From positions 1 to 9,162 of the forward strand of contig JAFLJU010000293.1 of the NCBI GenBank assembly GCA_022712835.1: a stretch of DNA of 9,162 nt. Reading direction: 5' to 3'. A program made the position numbers and the translations under genes. Positions 1-6,967 of the stretch are shown here, piece after piece (positions within the stretch are counted from its first letter, which is position 1; each line of letters opens with the position of its first letter). Source of the DNA: Desulfobacteraceae bacterium. Its GTDB lineage: Bacteria; Desulfobacterota; Desulfobacteria; Desulfobacterales; Desulfobacteraceae. The notes beneath the pieces are model-generated. The model did not search any database. It was not told the DNA's origin and worked only from the letters and a program-made list of their open reading frames with translations.

Positions 1-2
1 AT

Positions 3-347
3 ACCCTCATCGGTAAGAAAGGGGCGGTGATCCGGGGGCATGAATTTCATTATTCTTCCTTAAACACAGCCGGTTCCCAGGACCCGGCGGTAAAAAATGT
101 TTACCAGGTGACCTCCCGGGTGGGTCAGAATCTTGACTTAAAGGGATATCAAAAAAATCTCACCCTTGGTTCCTATTTCCATGTTCATTTTGGCAGCAAC
201 TCCGGCTGTGCCAGCACCTTTGTGGAAAATTGCGTTAACTTTCGGAAGATCCGGCTGACATCCCTGAAAACAGGCCCCATACCAGATCAGATCCAGAGGG
301 CTTCCATAAAATCCGACAAGGAGCACCATGGCTGCAAAAACGCTTAA
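3..347 (+). CDS. cbiA: Cobyrinate a,c-diamide synthase, C-terminal end (partial)
   Basis: This is the 3' end of a gene that begins before the window; 114 codons remain and the frame is open from base 3. CbiA amidates the a and c side chains of (cobalt) cobyrinate using glutamine and ATP in cobalamin synthesis. The visible part belongs to the class I glutamine amidotransferase domain. It carries the family's late motif RGHEFHYS (bases about 30-53) and the terminal block SYFHVHFGSN, where CbiA proteins usually read SYxHxHF. The last 30 or so residues after that block are not conserved. The stop codon (345-347) lies inside cbiD, giving a 20-base overlap, which supports co-transcription and translational coupling. 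Family assignment rests on these C-terminal motifs and on the adjacent cbiD. The catalytic cysteine and the ATP-binding half lie outside the window, so activity cannot be judged. Confidence 0.85.
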   Translation, partial: TLIGKKGAVIRGHEFHYSSLNTAGSQDPAVKNVYQVTSRVGQNLDLKGYQKNLTLGSYFHVHFGSNSGCASTFVENCVNFRKIRLTSLKTGPIPDQIQRASIKSDKEHHGCKNA

Positions 348-1458
348 ACAGGGATTTACCACAGGTGCTGCTGCCGCGGCATCGGTCAAGGCGGCCTTGC
401 TGGCCTTGGTCACCCCTCAATTTCCGGAAACCGTGGAAATTGAATTTTTAACGGGTGAAAAAAGAAATATCCCTGTTAAGAAAATCATTAAAATTTCAGA
501 CACCTGCTGTAAAGCCTCGGTGATAAAGGATGCCGGAGATGATCCGGACATCACCCACAAGGCTGAGATCGGGGCAAAGGTGACCCTGTCTTCTGCTCCC
601 TTGTCTTCTGGCCCCAGGACGGTGACCATAACCGGCGGCAAAGGGGTGGGGCGGGTGACCAAGCCCGGTCTTGAAGTGGATGTGGGGGAACCGGCCATCA
701 ATGCGGGCCCCATAAAAATGATCCAAAATGTGGTGGATCAGATCCGGAATCAATATGGCCTTTCAGGCCCGGGGGTGAGCATTGAAATTTTTGTCCCCAA
801 AGGGGAGATACTTGCCAAAAAAACCCTGAATGCCCGTCTGGGAATCCTCGGGGGAATCTCCATCCTCGGGACCACGGGGATTGTCAAACCCATGTCCCAT
901 GATGCCTATATTGCCACCATTCGATCCAGCATATCTGTTGCCATGGCCAAGGGAATGGATACCCTGGTCTTTACCACGGGAAGGCGGAGCGAACGGTTTG
1001 CCATGGGACTTTTGCCACAGTTTCTTGAGGAAGCCTTTGTGCAGACCGGAGATTTTTTCAAGGCCGCCATTGATGAGGCCCTATCAACAAAAGTAGACAA
1101 AAAGTTCTGCCAAAATATTGTCTATACCGTGTTTTTTGGCAAGGCTGTTAAAATGTCCCTGGGATTTGAACACACCCATGCGGCTAAGTCCGACCTGACC
1201 CTGAGCAAACTGGCCCTTTGGTCCCGGGAAATCACCGGGGATGAATCGCTTTATGGGAATATCAAAAACGCCAATACAGCCCGTCATGCCTTTTCATATA
1301 TCTATCCGGATTATCCGGAGTTGCTCGCATTTGTGGGGAAAAAAGTCCGGGAGACGGCAGAAGGGTTTGCAAAGAACCGGATACGGATCCGGGTGATCAT
1401 TCTTTCCTTTGATGGGCAGGTGGCCTTTGATTCCCAAGGATTTGAGGAAATTCCATGA
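328..1458 (+). CDS. cbiD: Cobalt-precorrin-5B (C1)-methyltransferase
   Basis: CbiD catalyses SAM-dependent C-1 methylation of cobalt-precorrin-5B in the anaerobic, early-cobalt branch of cobalamin synthesis in the cytoplasm. The 376-residue length is normal for the family. Conserved blocks are visible in order: GFTTGAAAAAS (9-19), DAGDDPDITH (68-77), GGKGVGRVTKPGL (103-115), GEPAINAGP (120-128), the glycine-rich stretch 172-184 (GILGGISILGTTG) and a late GKAVKMS (271-277) followed by THAAKSD. The start ATG is preceded by AAGGAG (318-323) four bases upstream, a slightly short spacing. The gene overlaps the upstream cbiA by 20 bases, and its TGA overlaps the ATG of the next gene (ATGA, 1455-1458). 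Having CbiD rather than CobF indicates that this organism uses the oxygen-independent route. Assignment is firm; no damage is seen. Confidence 0.96.
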   Translation: MAAKTLKQGFTTGAAAAASVKAALLALVTPQFPETVEIEFLTGEKRNIPVKKIIKISDTCCKASVIKDAGDDPDITHKAEIGAKVTLSSAPLSSGPRTVTITGGKGVGRVTKPGLEVDVGEPAINAGPIKMIQNVVDQIRNQYGLSGPGVSIEIFVPKGEILAKKTLNARLGILGGISILGTTGIVKPMSHDAYIATIRSSISVAMAKGMDTLVFTTGRRSERFAMGLLPQFLEEAFVQTGDFFKAAIDEALSTKVDKKFCQNIVYTVFFGKAVKMSLGFEHTHAAKSDLTLSKLALWSREITGDESLYGNIKNANTARHAFSYIYPDYPELLAFVGKKVRETAEGFAKNRIRIRVIILSFDGQVAFDSQGFEEIP

Positions 1459-2519
1459 AAAAAAATGAGTCCGATGCAAAAACCATCCTGAACCGTCTGG
1501 GCAAATTATCTGATTTTTTAAAAAATTTGGATGCAGATGCGGGCAATGATGATTGTTTTAATTATCCTTTGGAGATTATCCAGAAAACCATGATGTTTGA
1601 TATCAGTGTGTTGTACAAGGTGTCCAATATCATTGATGACCGTTTGATTTTGGAAGTGGTCAAGGTGCTGGATCCCCACAACTCCCGCATGGATTTAAAG
1701 GAAGGTCGAAAATTGCGGCTGTTCCTGGATGCCCGGGACCAGCTCTATGTCAATGAGGTGAATGCCTTTTTGAACAAGAATGTTTCCTGTATCAATGTTC
1801 CGGGAATGGGGTGTGATGTCATGGGATATGTTTTTTTTCCCCAGGACTATGGGGGGGGCTATCTGTTTGGCGGAGATTTTTTCGGCAAAGAGTCTTCTGT
1901 TATGGATTTTGAGGTTAGCACCGTGGAGATCATGTGTAATTTTTTGAGCACCCTTTTGTTAAAGACCCAATTCAAACAGCAGGCAGAATATGACGGTCTT
2001 ACCGGGCTTTACAATGCCAGAAAAATAAAAGAGGAGCTGGGAAGGATCTTGAAACGGCTTGAGCGCAAGCCAGAGCTGTCTGCCAGTATTGCCATGGGGG
2101 ATATCGATTTTTTTAAAAAAATTAATGATACCCATGGTCATATTCAGGGGGATCTCGTGCTAAGGGAGGTGGGAAATATTCTTGCCGGGTCCATGCGGGA
2201 ATATTTTGACATGGCTGGCCGGTACGGCGGGGAAGAGTTCCTCTTAATTCTGGATGAAACCAACGGGGAGGATGCGGTTCATATTGTGGAGCGGATCCGG
2301 GAAAAAATTGAGTCCACCCGGTTTGCCCAGCTGGACCGATCCGGCAACCTCATTGAGAACCAATTTATTAATATTACCATGTCCTTTGGTGTGGCCCATT
2401 TGAACAATGGGGCAGATGCCGGGACAGTAATCCAAGCCGTTGCCGGGGCCGACAATGCCCTGTATGCATCAAAGCAGAACGGCAGAAACCAAACTACTCT
2501 TTTTAAGGAAAAAATTTAA
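1455..2519 (+). CDS. Diguanylate cyclase with GAF-like N-terminal domain
   Basis: This is a 354-residue soluble protein with no membrane segment, predicted to make c-di-GMP from two GTP. Residues about 1-170 form a mixed alpha/beta region that looks GAF-like (for example ISVLYKVSNI near 50-59 and a glycine-rich DYGGGYLFGGDFFG at 131-144); this is a weak call. A short helix leads to the GGDEF domain (about 178-350): DGLTGLYNAR (180-189), GDIDFFKKINDTHGH (215-229), the active-site loop GGEEF (258-262), SFGVAH (310-315) and ADNALYASKQNGRN (332-345). The active site looks intact. The usual inhibitory RxxD motif before the loop is replaced by EYFD (249-252), so product feedback through the I-site may be absent. 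The start is supported by GAGGA (1444-1448), six bases upstream. The ATG overlaps the cbiD stop and trmO follows one base after its TAA, so it is an internal operon member. Its ligand is unknown. Confidence 0.92.
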   Translation: MKKNESDAKTILNRLGKLSDFLKNLDADAGNDDCFNYPLEIIQKTMMFDISVLYKVSNIIDDRLILEVVKVLDPHNSRMDLKEGRKLRLFLDARDQLYVNEVNAFLNKNVSCINVPGMGCDVMGYVFFPQDYGGGYLFGGDFFGKESSVMDFEVSTVEIMCNFLSTLLLKTQFKQQAEYDGLTGLYNARKIKEELGRILKRLERKPELSASIAMGDIDFFKKINDTHGHIQGDLVLREVGNILAGSMREYFDMAGRYGGEEFLLILDETNGEDAVHIVERIREKIESTRFAQLDRSGNLIENQFINITMSFGVAHLNNGADAGTVIQAVAGADNALYASKQNGRNQTTLFKEKI

Positions 2520-2520
2520 G

Positions 2521-3000
2521 ATGCAGATATCTCCCATAGGGGTGATCAACACCCCGTTTGATGATTTAAAAGGCATGCCCATCCAGCCGTCAGGTGCCCT
2601 TGAGATAGAAGGGACCCTTGTGATCCATCCGGAATATGAACAGGGGTTGAATGATCTTATGGGCTTTTCCCATATTATTTTATTATATCAATTTCATCGA
2701 TCCACCGGGTATGATCTATTGGTCACCCCGTTTCTGGATACCCAAAAAAGGGGCCTTTTTTCCACCCGGGCACCCAGAAGGCCTAATTCCATCGGCCTGT
2801 CCATTGTAGAACTCATGGGAAGGGACAAAAACCTGGTCTTTGTTCGAGGTATCGATGTTCTCAACAACACCCCCCTCATTGACATAAAACCCTATGTTCC
2901 CAAATTTGATGTGAAAGAGGTAACAGCAACAGGCTGGCTGGAACAGGCCCAGAAAAAAGCGGCCACACAAAAATCTGATGACCGGTTTATCGAAACTTAA
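2521..3000 (+). CDS. trmO: TrmO/YaeB (UPF0066) family SAM-dependent methyltransferase, short form
   Basis: This 159-residue protein belongs to the TrmO/TsaA family. The E. coli member N6-methylates threonylcarbamoyladenosine at position 37 of tRNA(Thr), using SAM held in a beta-barrel fold. The family signature FSTRAPRRPNSIGLS (80-94) is intact, and so are the N-terminal block SPIGVINTPF (4-13) and DIKPYVPKFD (121-130). The reading frame extends upstream to 2440, but I place the start at ATG 2521. Family proteins begin with this IGxIxTP block, AAGGAA lies at 2505-2510, and the codon follows the preceding stop (2517-2519) after one base. At 159 residues it corresponds to the catalytic barrel only and lacks the C-terminal extension of E. 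coli TrmO (about 235 residues), so its substrate could differ. The last 15 or so residues are polar and probably flexible. It is the last gene of the plus-strand cluster. Confidence 0.88.
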   Translation: MQISPIGVINTPFDDLKGMPIQPSGALEIEGTLVIHPEYEQGLNDLMGFSHIILLYQFHRSTGYDLLVTPFLDTQKRGLFSTRAPRRPNSIGLSIVELMGRDKNLVFVRGIDVLNNTPLIDIKPYVPKFDVKEVTATGWLEQAQKKAATQKSDDRFIET

Positions 3001-3055
3001 AAAAGCGGTTTAACGGCAGCACAAATTTTCGGCGGATCTTTAATGGCGGTTGCAG

Positions 3056-5248
3056 TCATGTTTTTGATTTATCAATGACTTTCCGTACTTTTGACGACAA
3101 ATCATTGATTAAAATCGGTTTGTGAAGGTAGCCTTTTATACCAAGCTTCTTTGCTGTTTCATGGTCAAGTTTCTCGCTGAAGCCCGTACAGATAATGATG
3201 GGGATATTCGAGCGGATTTCGATCAGTTTTTTGGCAAAGTCCGTTCCGACCATGCTGGGCATTTCCATATCCGTAATGACCAGGTCAAACTTTTCAGGAT
3301 CAGATCCAAACAAAGCCAGTGCTTCTATGCAGCTGGTTTTCCCCGTCACTTTATACCCCAGTTTTTCAAGAATCCGGATGCCTAATTTTACAATCGCTTC
3401 TTCATCATCAACAAATAAAATTGTTTCATCTCCACGGATTCCTATTTTATTGAGAGTGGGCATATCATCTGTTTTTATGGTCTGGGAGGTCAAGGGAATA
3501 TAAACATAAAAAATTGTCCCTTCCCCTGGTTTGCTTTCAGCGGTTATGGCGCCCTTATAATTTTTAATAATCCCATGAATAACAGAAAGCCCTAAACCGG
3601 ATCCTTTTCCCTGTTCCTTTGTCGTAAAATAGGGTTCAAAAATTTTGCTAATTACTTCAGGCGAGATACCCTTGCCAGTATCACTCACGCTTAAGCAACA
3701 ATATTCTCCAGATGGTAAATTTACATTCAAATCATGCTTGGCCTTGTTTAAAGAGACTTTCAGTGTACCCCCGGTTTCCTCCATGGCATGATATGCATTT
3801 ATGCAAAGGTTCATAATAATTTCATGAACTTCAGTGGTGTCACCTAAAATATAGTCTGAGTCTTCATTGAGGTTGTGTTCAATATCTATGTTGGCAGGAA
3901 GAATAGACTTTATTAATTTAAGTGTTTCTTCAATCACTGGCTGAATTCGTATGGGTTTATATTCCAATATTTCCTGACTGCTGAAAGCTAAAATTTGTTT
4001 GACTAGGTCACGGGCTCTTTTTGCTCCCTGTAGGATATCTTCAAGGTTTTCTTTTATAGAATGATTTTCAGGCAAGTCCTCAATAGACATCTCTGCAAAT
4101 CCAATGATCGGATATAAAATATTATTAAAATCATGGGCAATGCCACCGGCAAGAGTGCCGATGGATTCCATTTTCTGGGCCTGGTTCAAACGGTTTTCAA
4201 GTTGTTTTCTTTCCGATACGTCCCGGGCAATACCCAATATTACTGTACGATCCTCCAATTGGAAAGGACGGGTCAGTATTTCGACAGTGATTGCCTTGCC
4301 GGTTGAGCTTATGAGAGCTAATTCGTCCGGTCCCGTATTTTCACCCTTCCTACTTTTTTTCATTAGCTTTACGGCCTTCGAGATTTCCGTTTTCGGCAGA
4401 AGGCCTGTGTCAATGAAATTTTTTCCAATGAAGGCCTCCCGTGGACTTCCTATGAGCGCTTCAGCTGTACGGTTTCCATCCAGTAAAGTCCCTTCCAAAT
4501 CAGTTAGGTAGATTGCATCAGGGGCAGTTTCAAACAAAGTTCTGAACTGCTCTTCACTTTGTTTCAGTTTAGCTTCGGTTATCTCCCGCTGTTTAATTTC
4601 CCGGGTCAGATCTTTGTTGGCCTCTTTGAGTTCTTCTGTCTTGAATCTCAAAGAGGCCAGAGATTTAATCAGATACTCCTGTAACCTGCCAGAACTAAAA
4701 ATAAGTGACCCTGTGAGAAGAGAAAATACGGCAGCTGCGGCCACCCATGAAACTGCATTAGTCGTGGTGGCGGGCATCTGGGGACTTACTTCTATTGCGC
4801 CGTAAATAAAGCATAGACCAATCGTAATTAATGTAACAAGGCATGTTGCTGCTGTGACAAGACCACTTCGTATACCCAACAATACCGTAGCCAGTACCGA
4901 AATGGTAATTGCGATGGCAATACCTGCGCCTGCGAAACCAAAGTGGAAAAAGTTGAATACCGCTATCATATACAAACTTGCAAGCATTACCCCGGCACAA
5001 AAACCGAAAGGCAAACGGTGAAAGTAATGAGTGGTTGCAGCAACAAGCAGGTAGATGCCGCCATATAAAATCATCCCGACCAGTTGCCCCAATTTAACGG
5101 CTTCGATGCAAGATATCACAAGAGCAGGTAATCCCAGCACCACAAAAGCTATAAGCATACTTTTCAACAATCTACGGCGTATCAAAAAAAGGTTACCGAT
5201 CTTATCGGTTTCACTATGATCAGTGTTGTCAACTGGTTTTATCAACAC
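3056..5248 (-). CDS. Membrane-bound PAS hybrid histidine kinase with receiver domain
   Basis: This 730-residue sensor kinase autophosphorylates and passes phosphate to its own receiver domain. In order it has: a short cytoplasmic tail; about six membrane helices (roughly 29-47, 55-75, 80-100, 105-125, 128-150, 165-185) with only short loops, suggesting sensing in or near the membrane; a coiled coil (about 188-232); a PAS domain (about 233-347); a HisKA domain with GGIAHDFNN (phospho-acceptor His372); a HATPase domain with N480/N484, DTGKGI (523-528) and GKGSGLGL (547-554); and a C-terminal receiver with D614/D615, phospho-acceptor D660, T688 and K710. All catalytic residues are present. The start is GTG, chosen because AGAGGG lies six bases upstream; Met31 is an alternative but would clip the first helix. 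No HPt protein or separate response regulator is in the window, so its output is unknown. Many stretches are clearly more AT-rich than the neighbours. Confidence 0.94.
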   Translation of the reverse strand: MLIKPVDNTDHSETDKIGNLFLIRRRLLKSMLIAFVVLGLPALVISCIEAVKLGQLVGMILYGGIYLLVAATTHYFHRLPFGFCAGVMLASLYMIAVFNFFHFGFAGAGIAIAITISVLATVLLGIRSGLVTAATCLVTLITIGLCFIYGAIEVSPQMPATTTNAVSWVAAAAVFSLLTGSLIFSSGRLQEYLIKSLASLRFKTEELKEANKDLTREIKQREITEAKLKQSEEQFRTLFETAPDAIYLTDLEGTLLDGNRTAEALIGSPREAFIGKNFIDTGLLPKTEISKAVKLMKKSRKGENTGPDELALISSTGKAITVEILTRPFQLEDRTVILGIARDVSERKQLENRLNQAQKMESIGTLAGGIAHDFNNILYPIIGFAEMSIEDLPENHSIKENLEDILQGAKRARDLVKQILAFSSQEILEYKPIRIQPVIEETLKLIKSILPANIDIEHNLNEDSDYILGDTTEVHEIIMNLCINAYHAMEETGGTLKVSLNKAKHDLNVNLPSGEYCCLSVSDTGKGISPEVISKIFEPYFTTKEQGKGSGLGLSVIHGIIKNYKGAITAESKPGEGTIFYVYIPLTSQTIKTDDMPTLNKIGIRGDETILFVDDEEAIVKLGIRILEKLGYKVTGKTSCIEALALFGSDPEKFDLVITDMEMPSMVGTDFAKKLIEIRSNIPIIICTGFSEKLDHETAKKLGIKGYLHKPILINDLSSKVRKVIDKSKT

Positions 5249-5295
5249 TATTGCCCTCTTGTCCTGATTTTCAAATTATTGACAAATTTGGAAAC

Positions 5296-5316
5296 GCCCC
5301 ACATTCTTTGTGGTGC
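5296..5316 (-). terminator. Small hairpin after the znuB-like gene
   Basis: On the minus strand CCACA (5309-5313) and TGTGG (5299-5303) can pair around the loop AAGAA, extended past one mismatch by two further G-C pairs (5315-5316 with 5296-5297). It starts two bases after the permease stop and ends 47 bases before the kinase start. It is followed by GTTTCC rather than a run of T, so it is at best a weak terminator. It could reduce read-through into the kinase or protect the 3' end of the transporter message. Confidence 0.3.
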
Positions 5317-5317
5317 C

Positions 5318-6157
5318 CTATTCAAACTGGTTGTGGACCACCAGCAGCACCAGGTAAACCGCACCGCTGAATACAATGATGGTGGGGCCGGAAGAAAGGC
5401 TGAAGGAATAACTTAAGGCTAAGCCAGTCCAGGTGAAAAGGGCGCAGAAAATCAAGGAATAGACCATCATCTGCCAGAGTCGTTTGGCATAAAAAGAGGC
5501 GATGGCCGGGGGGATGGTGAGCAGGGCAATGACAAGCACGATGCCCACGATCCGGACCAGAAGCACCACGGTCAAAGCGGTCAGCACCAGCAGAAACATA
5601 TAGAAAAAACTGGTGTTGATTCCCCGAAGTTTCGTGAATTCACTGTCAAAGCATACCCCGAAAAACCGATTGAAAAATAGAACGCAAACCCCGACCACAA
5701 CAATATCCAGACAGATCACAAATATAAGATCCCGGGTGGAAATCAGCAGAATATCCCCAAACAGATAGGAGGTCAGGTTGAAATATCCCGGGGTTCGGTC
5801 GATAAAGAGAATCCCGGCGGCCATGCCCACGGCCCAAAGGGTTCCGATGATGGTGTCTTCCCTTTCTTTCGCATAAATGCTGACAAATCCCACAATCAGC
5901 GCCGACAGGACTGCGGCAAAAATAGCCCCATAAAGGGGGTCTGCCCAGGTAAATCCCATCCTCACCTGGAGGTACAGGGCAAGGCCGATGCCGCCGAAAA
6001 CAGAGTGGGAAATGGCCCCGGCCAGGTAGCCGATGCGTTTGGTGGTGACAAAGGTGCCGATGATGCCAAAGGCGATGGAGGCAAGACCTCCCATTATCAT
6101 GGACAATTGTAAAAACTGGTTGTCCGGGTCGGCCAGGGCATTGAAAAACTCAATCAT
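5318..6157 (-). CDS. znuB: Zinc/manganese-type ABC transporter permease (ABC-3 family)
   Basis: This is the inner-membrane permease of a divalent-metal importer; it forms the translocation path and couples to the adjacent ATPase. The 279 residues are mostly hydrophobic, with about eight or nine membrane helices, typical of ZnuB/MntB/AdcB proteins. Family landmarks are ISHSVFGGIGL (49-59, usually ISHaalpGi), YLFGDIL (131-137), FDSEFTKLRGI (170-180), VGIVLVIALLTIPPAIA (204-220, the ATPase-contacting region) and SSGPTII (255-261). A GTG at 6175 would add six residues, but a full AAGGAGG at 6166-6172 sits eight bases before ATG 6157, so I use 6157. The gene overlaps the end of the ATPase gene by 8 bases, showing translational coupling. 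The symbol follows family similarity; the metal could equally be Mn or Fe. Confidence 0.93.
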   Translation of the reverse strand: MIEFFNALADPDNQFLQLSMIMGGLASIAFGIIGTFVTTKRIGYLAGAISHSVFGGIGLALYLQVRMGFTWADPLYGAIFAAVLSALIVGFVSIYAKEREDTIIGTLWAVGMAAGILFIDRTPGYFNLTSYLFGDILLISTRDLIFVICLDIVVVGVCVLFFNRFFGVCFDSEFTKLRGINTSFFYMFLLVLTALTVVLLVRIVGIVLVIALLTIPPAIASFYAKRLWQMMVYSLIFCALFTWTGLALSYSFSLSSGPTIIVFSGAVYLVLLVVHNQFE

Positions 6158-6905
6158 GGCAATGGCCTCCTTCACTGCAGCGGTGGTCGTGGCGGACCAT
6201 TTTCAGATCCCCGTGGTAGATATCCTTGATCAGGGCCCCATCCATCTCTGTGGTGGGGTGGATGACCACCTGGCGGTTTACACAGATAACACTTTTTACA
6301 TATTTTGAGACAAAACCCAGATCATGGGAGACCAGCAGGATGGTCATATGGGTGTTCAGTTTCTGGAGAATGGAAAACAGGTTTTCCTCTGTCTCATGGT
6401 CCACATTGGCAGTGGGCTCATCCAGCAGAAGGATGGACGGATCGCTGCATAAGGCTCTTGCAATCAAAACCCGCTGCTTCTGGCCCCCGGATAATTCGCT
6501 GAACCCTGAGTGGATGTGGGGTGCCATGTCCACCTCATCTATAGCTGTGAGGGCTTTTTCTTTGTCCTGTTTGGAAAACCAGAGCTTTTTTTTGCCAAGC
6601 CTTCCCATGAGCACCACATCCATGACGGTGGCTGGAAAATTCATGTCAAGGTGGGCGTATTGGGGCATGTACCCAATTCTCTCCCGGGCCTGTTCCGGTG
6701 GGGCCCCAAATATCCGGATCGTTCCGGTGGTGGGTTTGATTAATCCCAGCATCAGTTTGAGAAGGGTGGTCTTACCGCCCCCGTTGGGTCCGACAATGCT
6801 GGCAAATTCTCCATTGATTATCTGGAGATTCACTTCTTCAAGTATCGGTCTTTTATGGTAGGAAAACGAGATGTTTTCAAAAGTGATGTCAGGGGCAATG
6901 GTCAT
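6150..6905 (-). CDS. znuC: Zinc/manganese-type ABC transporter ATP-binding protein with His/Cys tail
   Basis: This is the cytoplasmic ATPase that powers the metal importer. Its 251 residues carry a complete set of ABC motifs: Walker A GPNGGGKTT (39-47), Q-loop within GYMPQY (78-83), signature LSGGQKQR (138-145), Walker B ILLLDEP (158-164) and the switch histidine H194 in SHDLG. NFPATVMDVVLMGR (89-102) is typical of the Zn/Mn family. The final segment from about 237 has four histidines (239, 241, 248, 250) and two cysteines (243, 249), a plausible regulatory metal site. The start ATG has AAGGA about eight bases upstream (near 6914-6918). The gene lies between the substrate-binding protein (62 bases upstream) and the permease (8-base overlap), the usual order A-C-B on one strand. 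It is sometimes named mntA/adcC in other genomes; the family call is firm but the metal is not proven. Confidence 0.95.
   Translation of the reverse strand: MTIAPDITFENISFSYHKRPILEEVNLQIINGEFASIVGPNGGGKTTLLKLMLGLIKPTTGTIRIFGAPPEQARERIGYMPQYAHLDMNFPATVMDVVLMGRLGKKKLWFSKQDKEKALTAIDEVDMAPHIHSGFSELSGGQKQRVLIARALCSDPSILLLDEPTANVDHETEENLFSILQKLNTHMTILLVSHDLGFVSKYVKSVICVNRQVVIHPTTEMDGALIKDIYHGDLKMVRHDHRCSEGGHCHD
6166..6172 (-). promoter_or_regulatory. Shine-Dalgarno site that fixes the znuB start
   Basis: The minus strand reads AAGGAGG eight bases before ATG 6157. It lies inside the last codons of the ATPase gene and after the alternative GTG at 6175. The longer reading would place this strong site inside its own coding sequence, so ATG 6157 is preferred. 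Confidence 0.8.
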
Positions 6906-6925
6906 AAATTTTCCTTAATTTTAAT

Positions 6926-6947
6926 GGGCCTTTCTTTTAGCGGGCCC
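6926..6947 (-). other. Intercistronic inverted repeat between znuA and znuC
   Basis: In the 62-base gap between the binding-protein and ATPase genes, GGGCC (6926-6930) and GGCCC (6943-6947) can pair with a 12-base loop. On the minus-strand message the hairpin ends shortly before the AAGGA of the ATPase gene and is not followed by a T run, so it does not look like a terminator. It might stabilise the upstream znuA message, which commonly needs higher expression than the ATPase. The stem is only five pairs, so this is tentative. Confidence 0.3.
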
Positions 6948-6967
6948 TCTTTTCCCGGACCTTTTTT

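Noticed and set aside
2440..2520. Upstream extension of the trmO reading frame by 27 codons.
   Set aside because: The extension lies inside the GGDEF coding sequence, has no family similarity, and a proper start with a ribosome site exists at 2521.
3001..3080. Possible terminator between the convergent trmO and kinase genes, including GTCA/TGAC and TTGA/TCAA repeats at 3055-3079.
   Set aside because: The stems are short, AT-rich and interrupted, no T run follows on either strand, and the repeats overlap the kinase coding end. The 55-base gap itself shows no convincing hairpin.
4104..4511. Plus-strand open frame of 135 codons opposite the kinase gene.
   Set aside because: It is antisense to the conserved PAS and HisKA coding region, and I recognise no family features in its translation. 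The other long antisense frames were rejected in the same way.
5249..5317. Promoter for the kinase gene (TTGTCA near 5276-5281 on the minus strand resembles a -35 element).
   Set aside because: No acceptable -10 element occurs at the right distance before the GTG start.
6158..6175. GTG start giving a permease six residues longer.
   Set aside because: The AAGGAGG at 6166-6172 would lie inside the gene, and ATG 6157 has ideal spacing from it.
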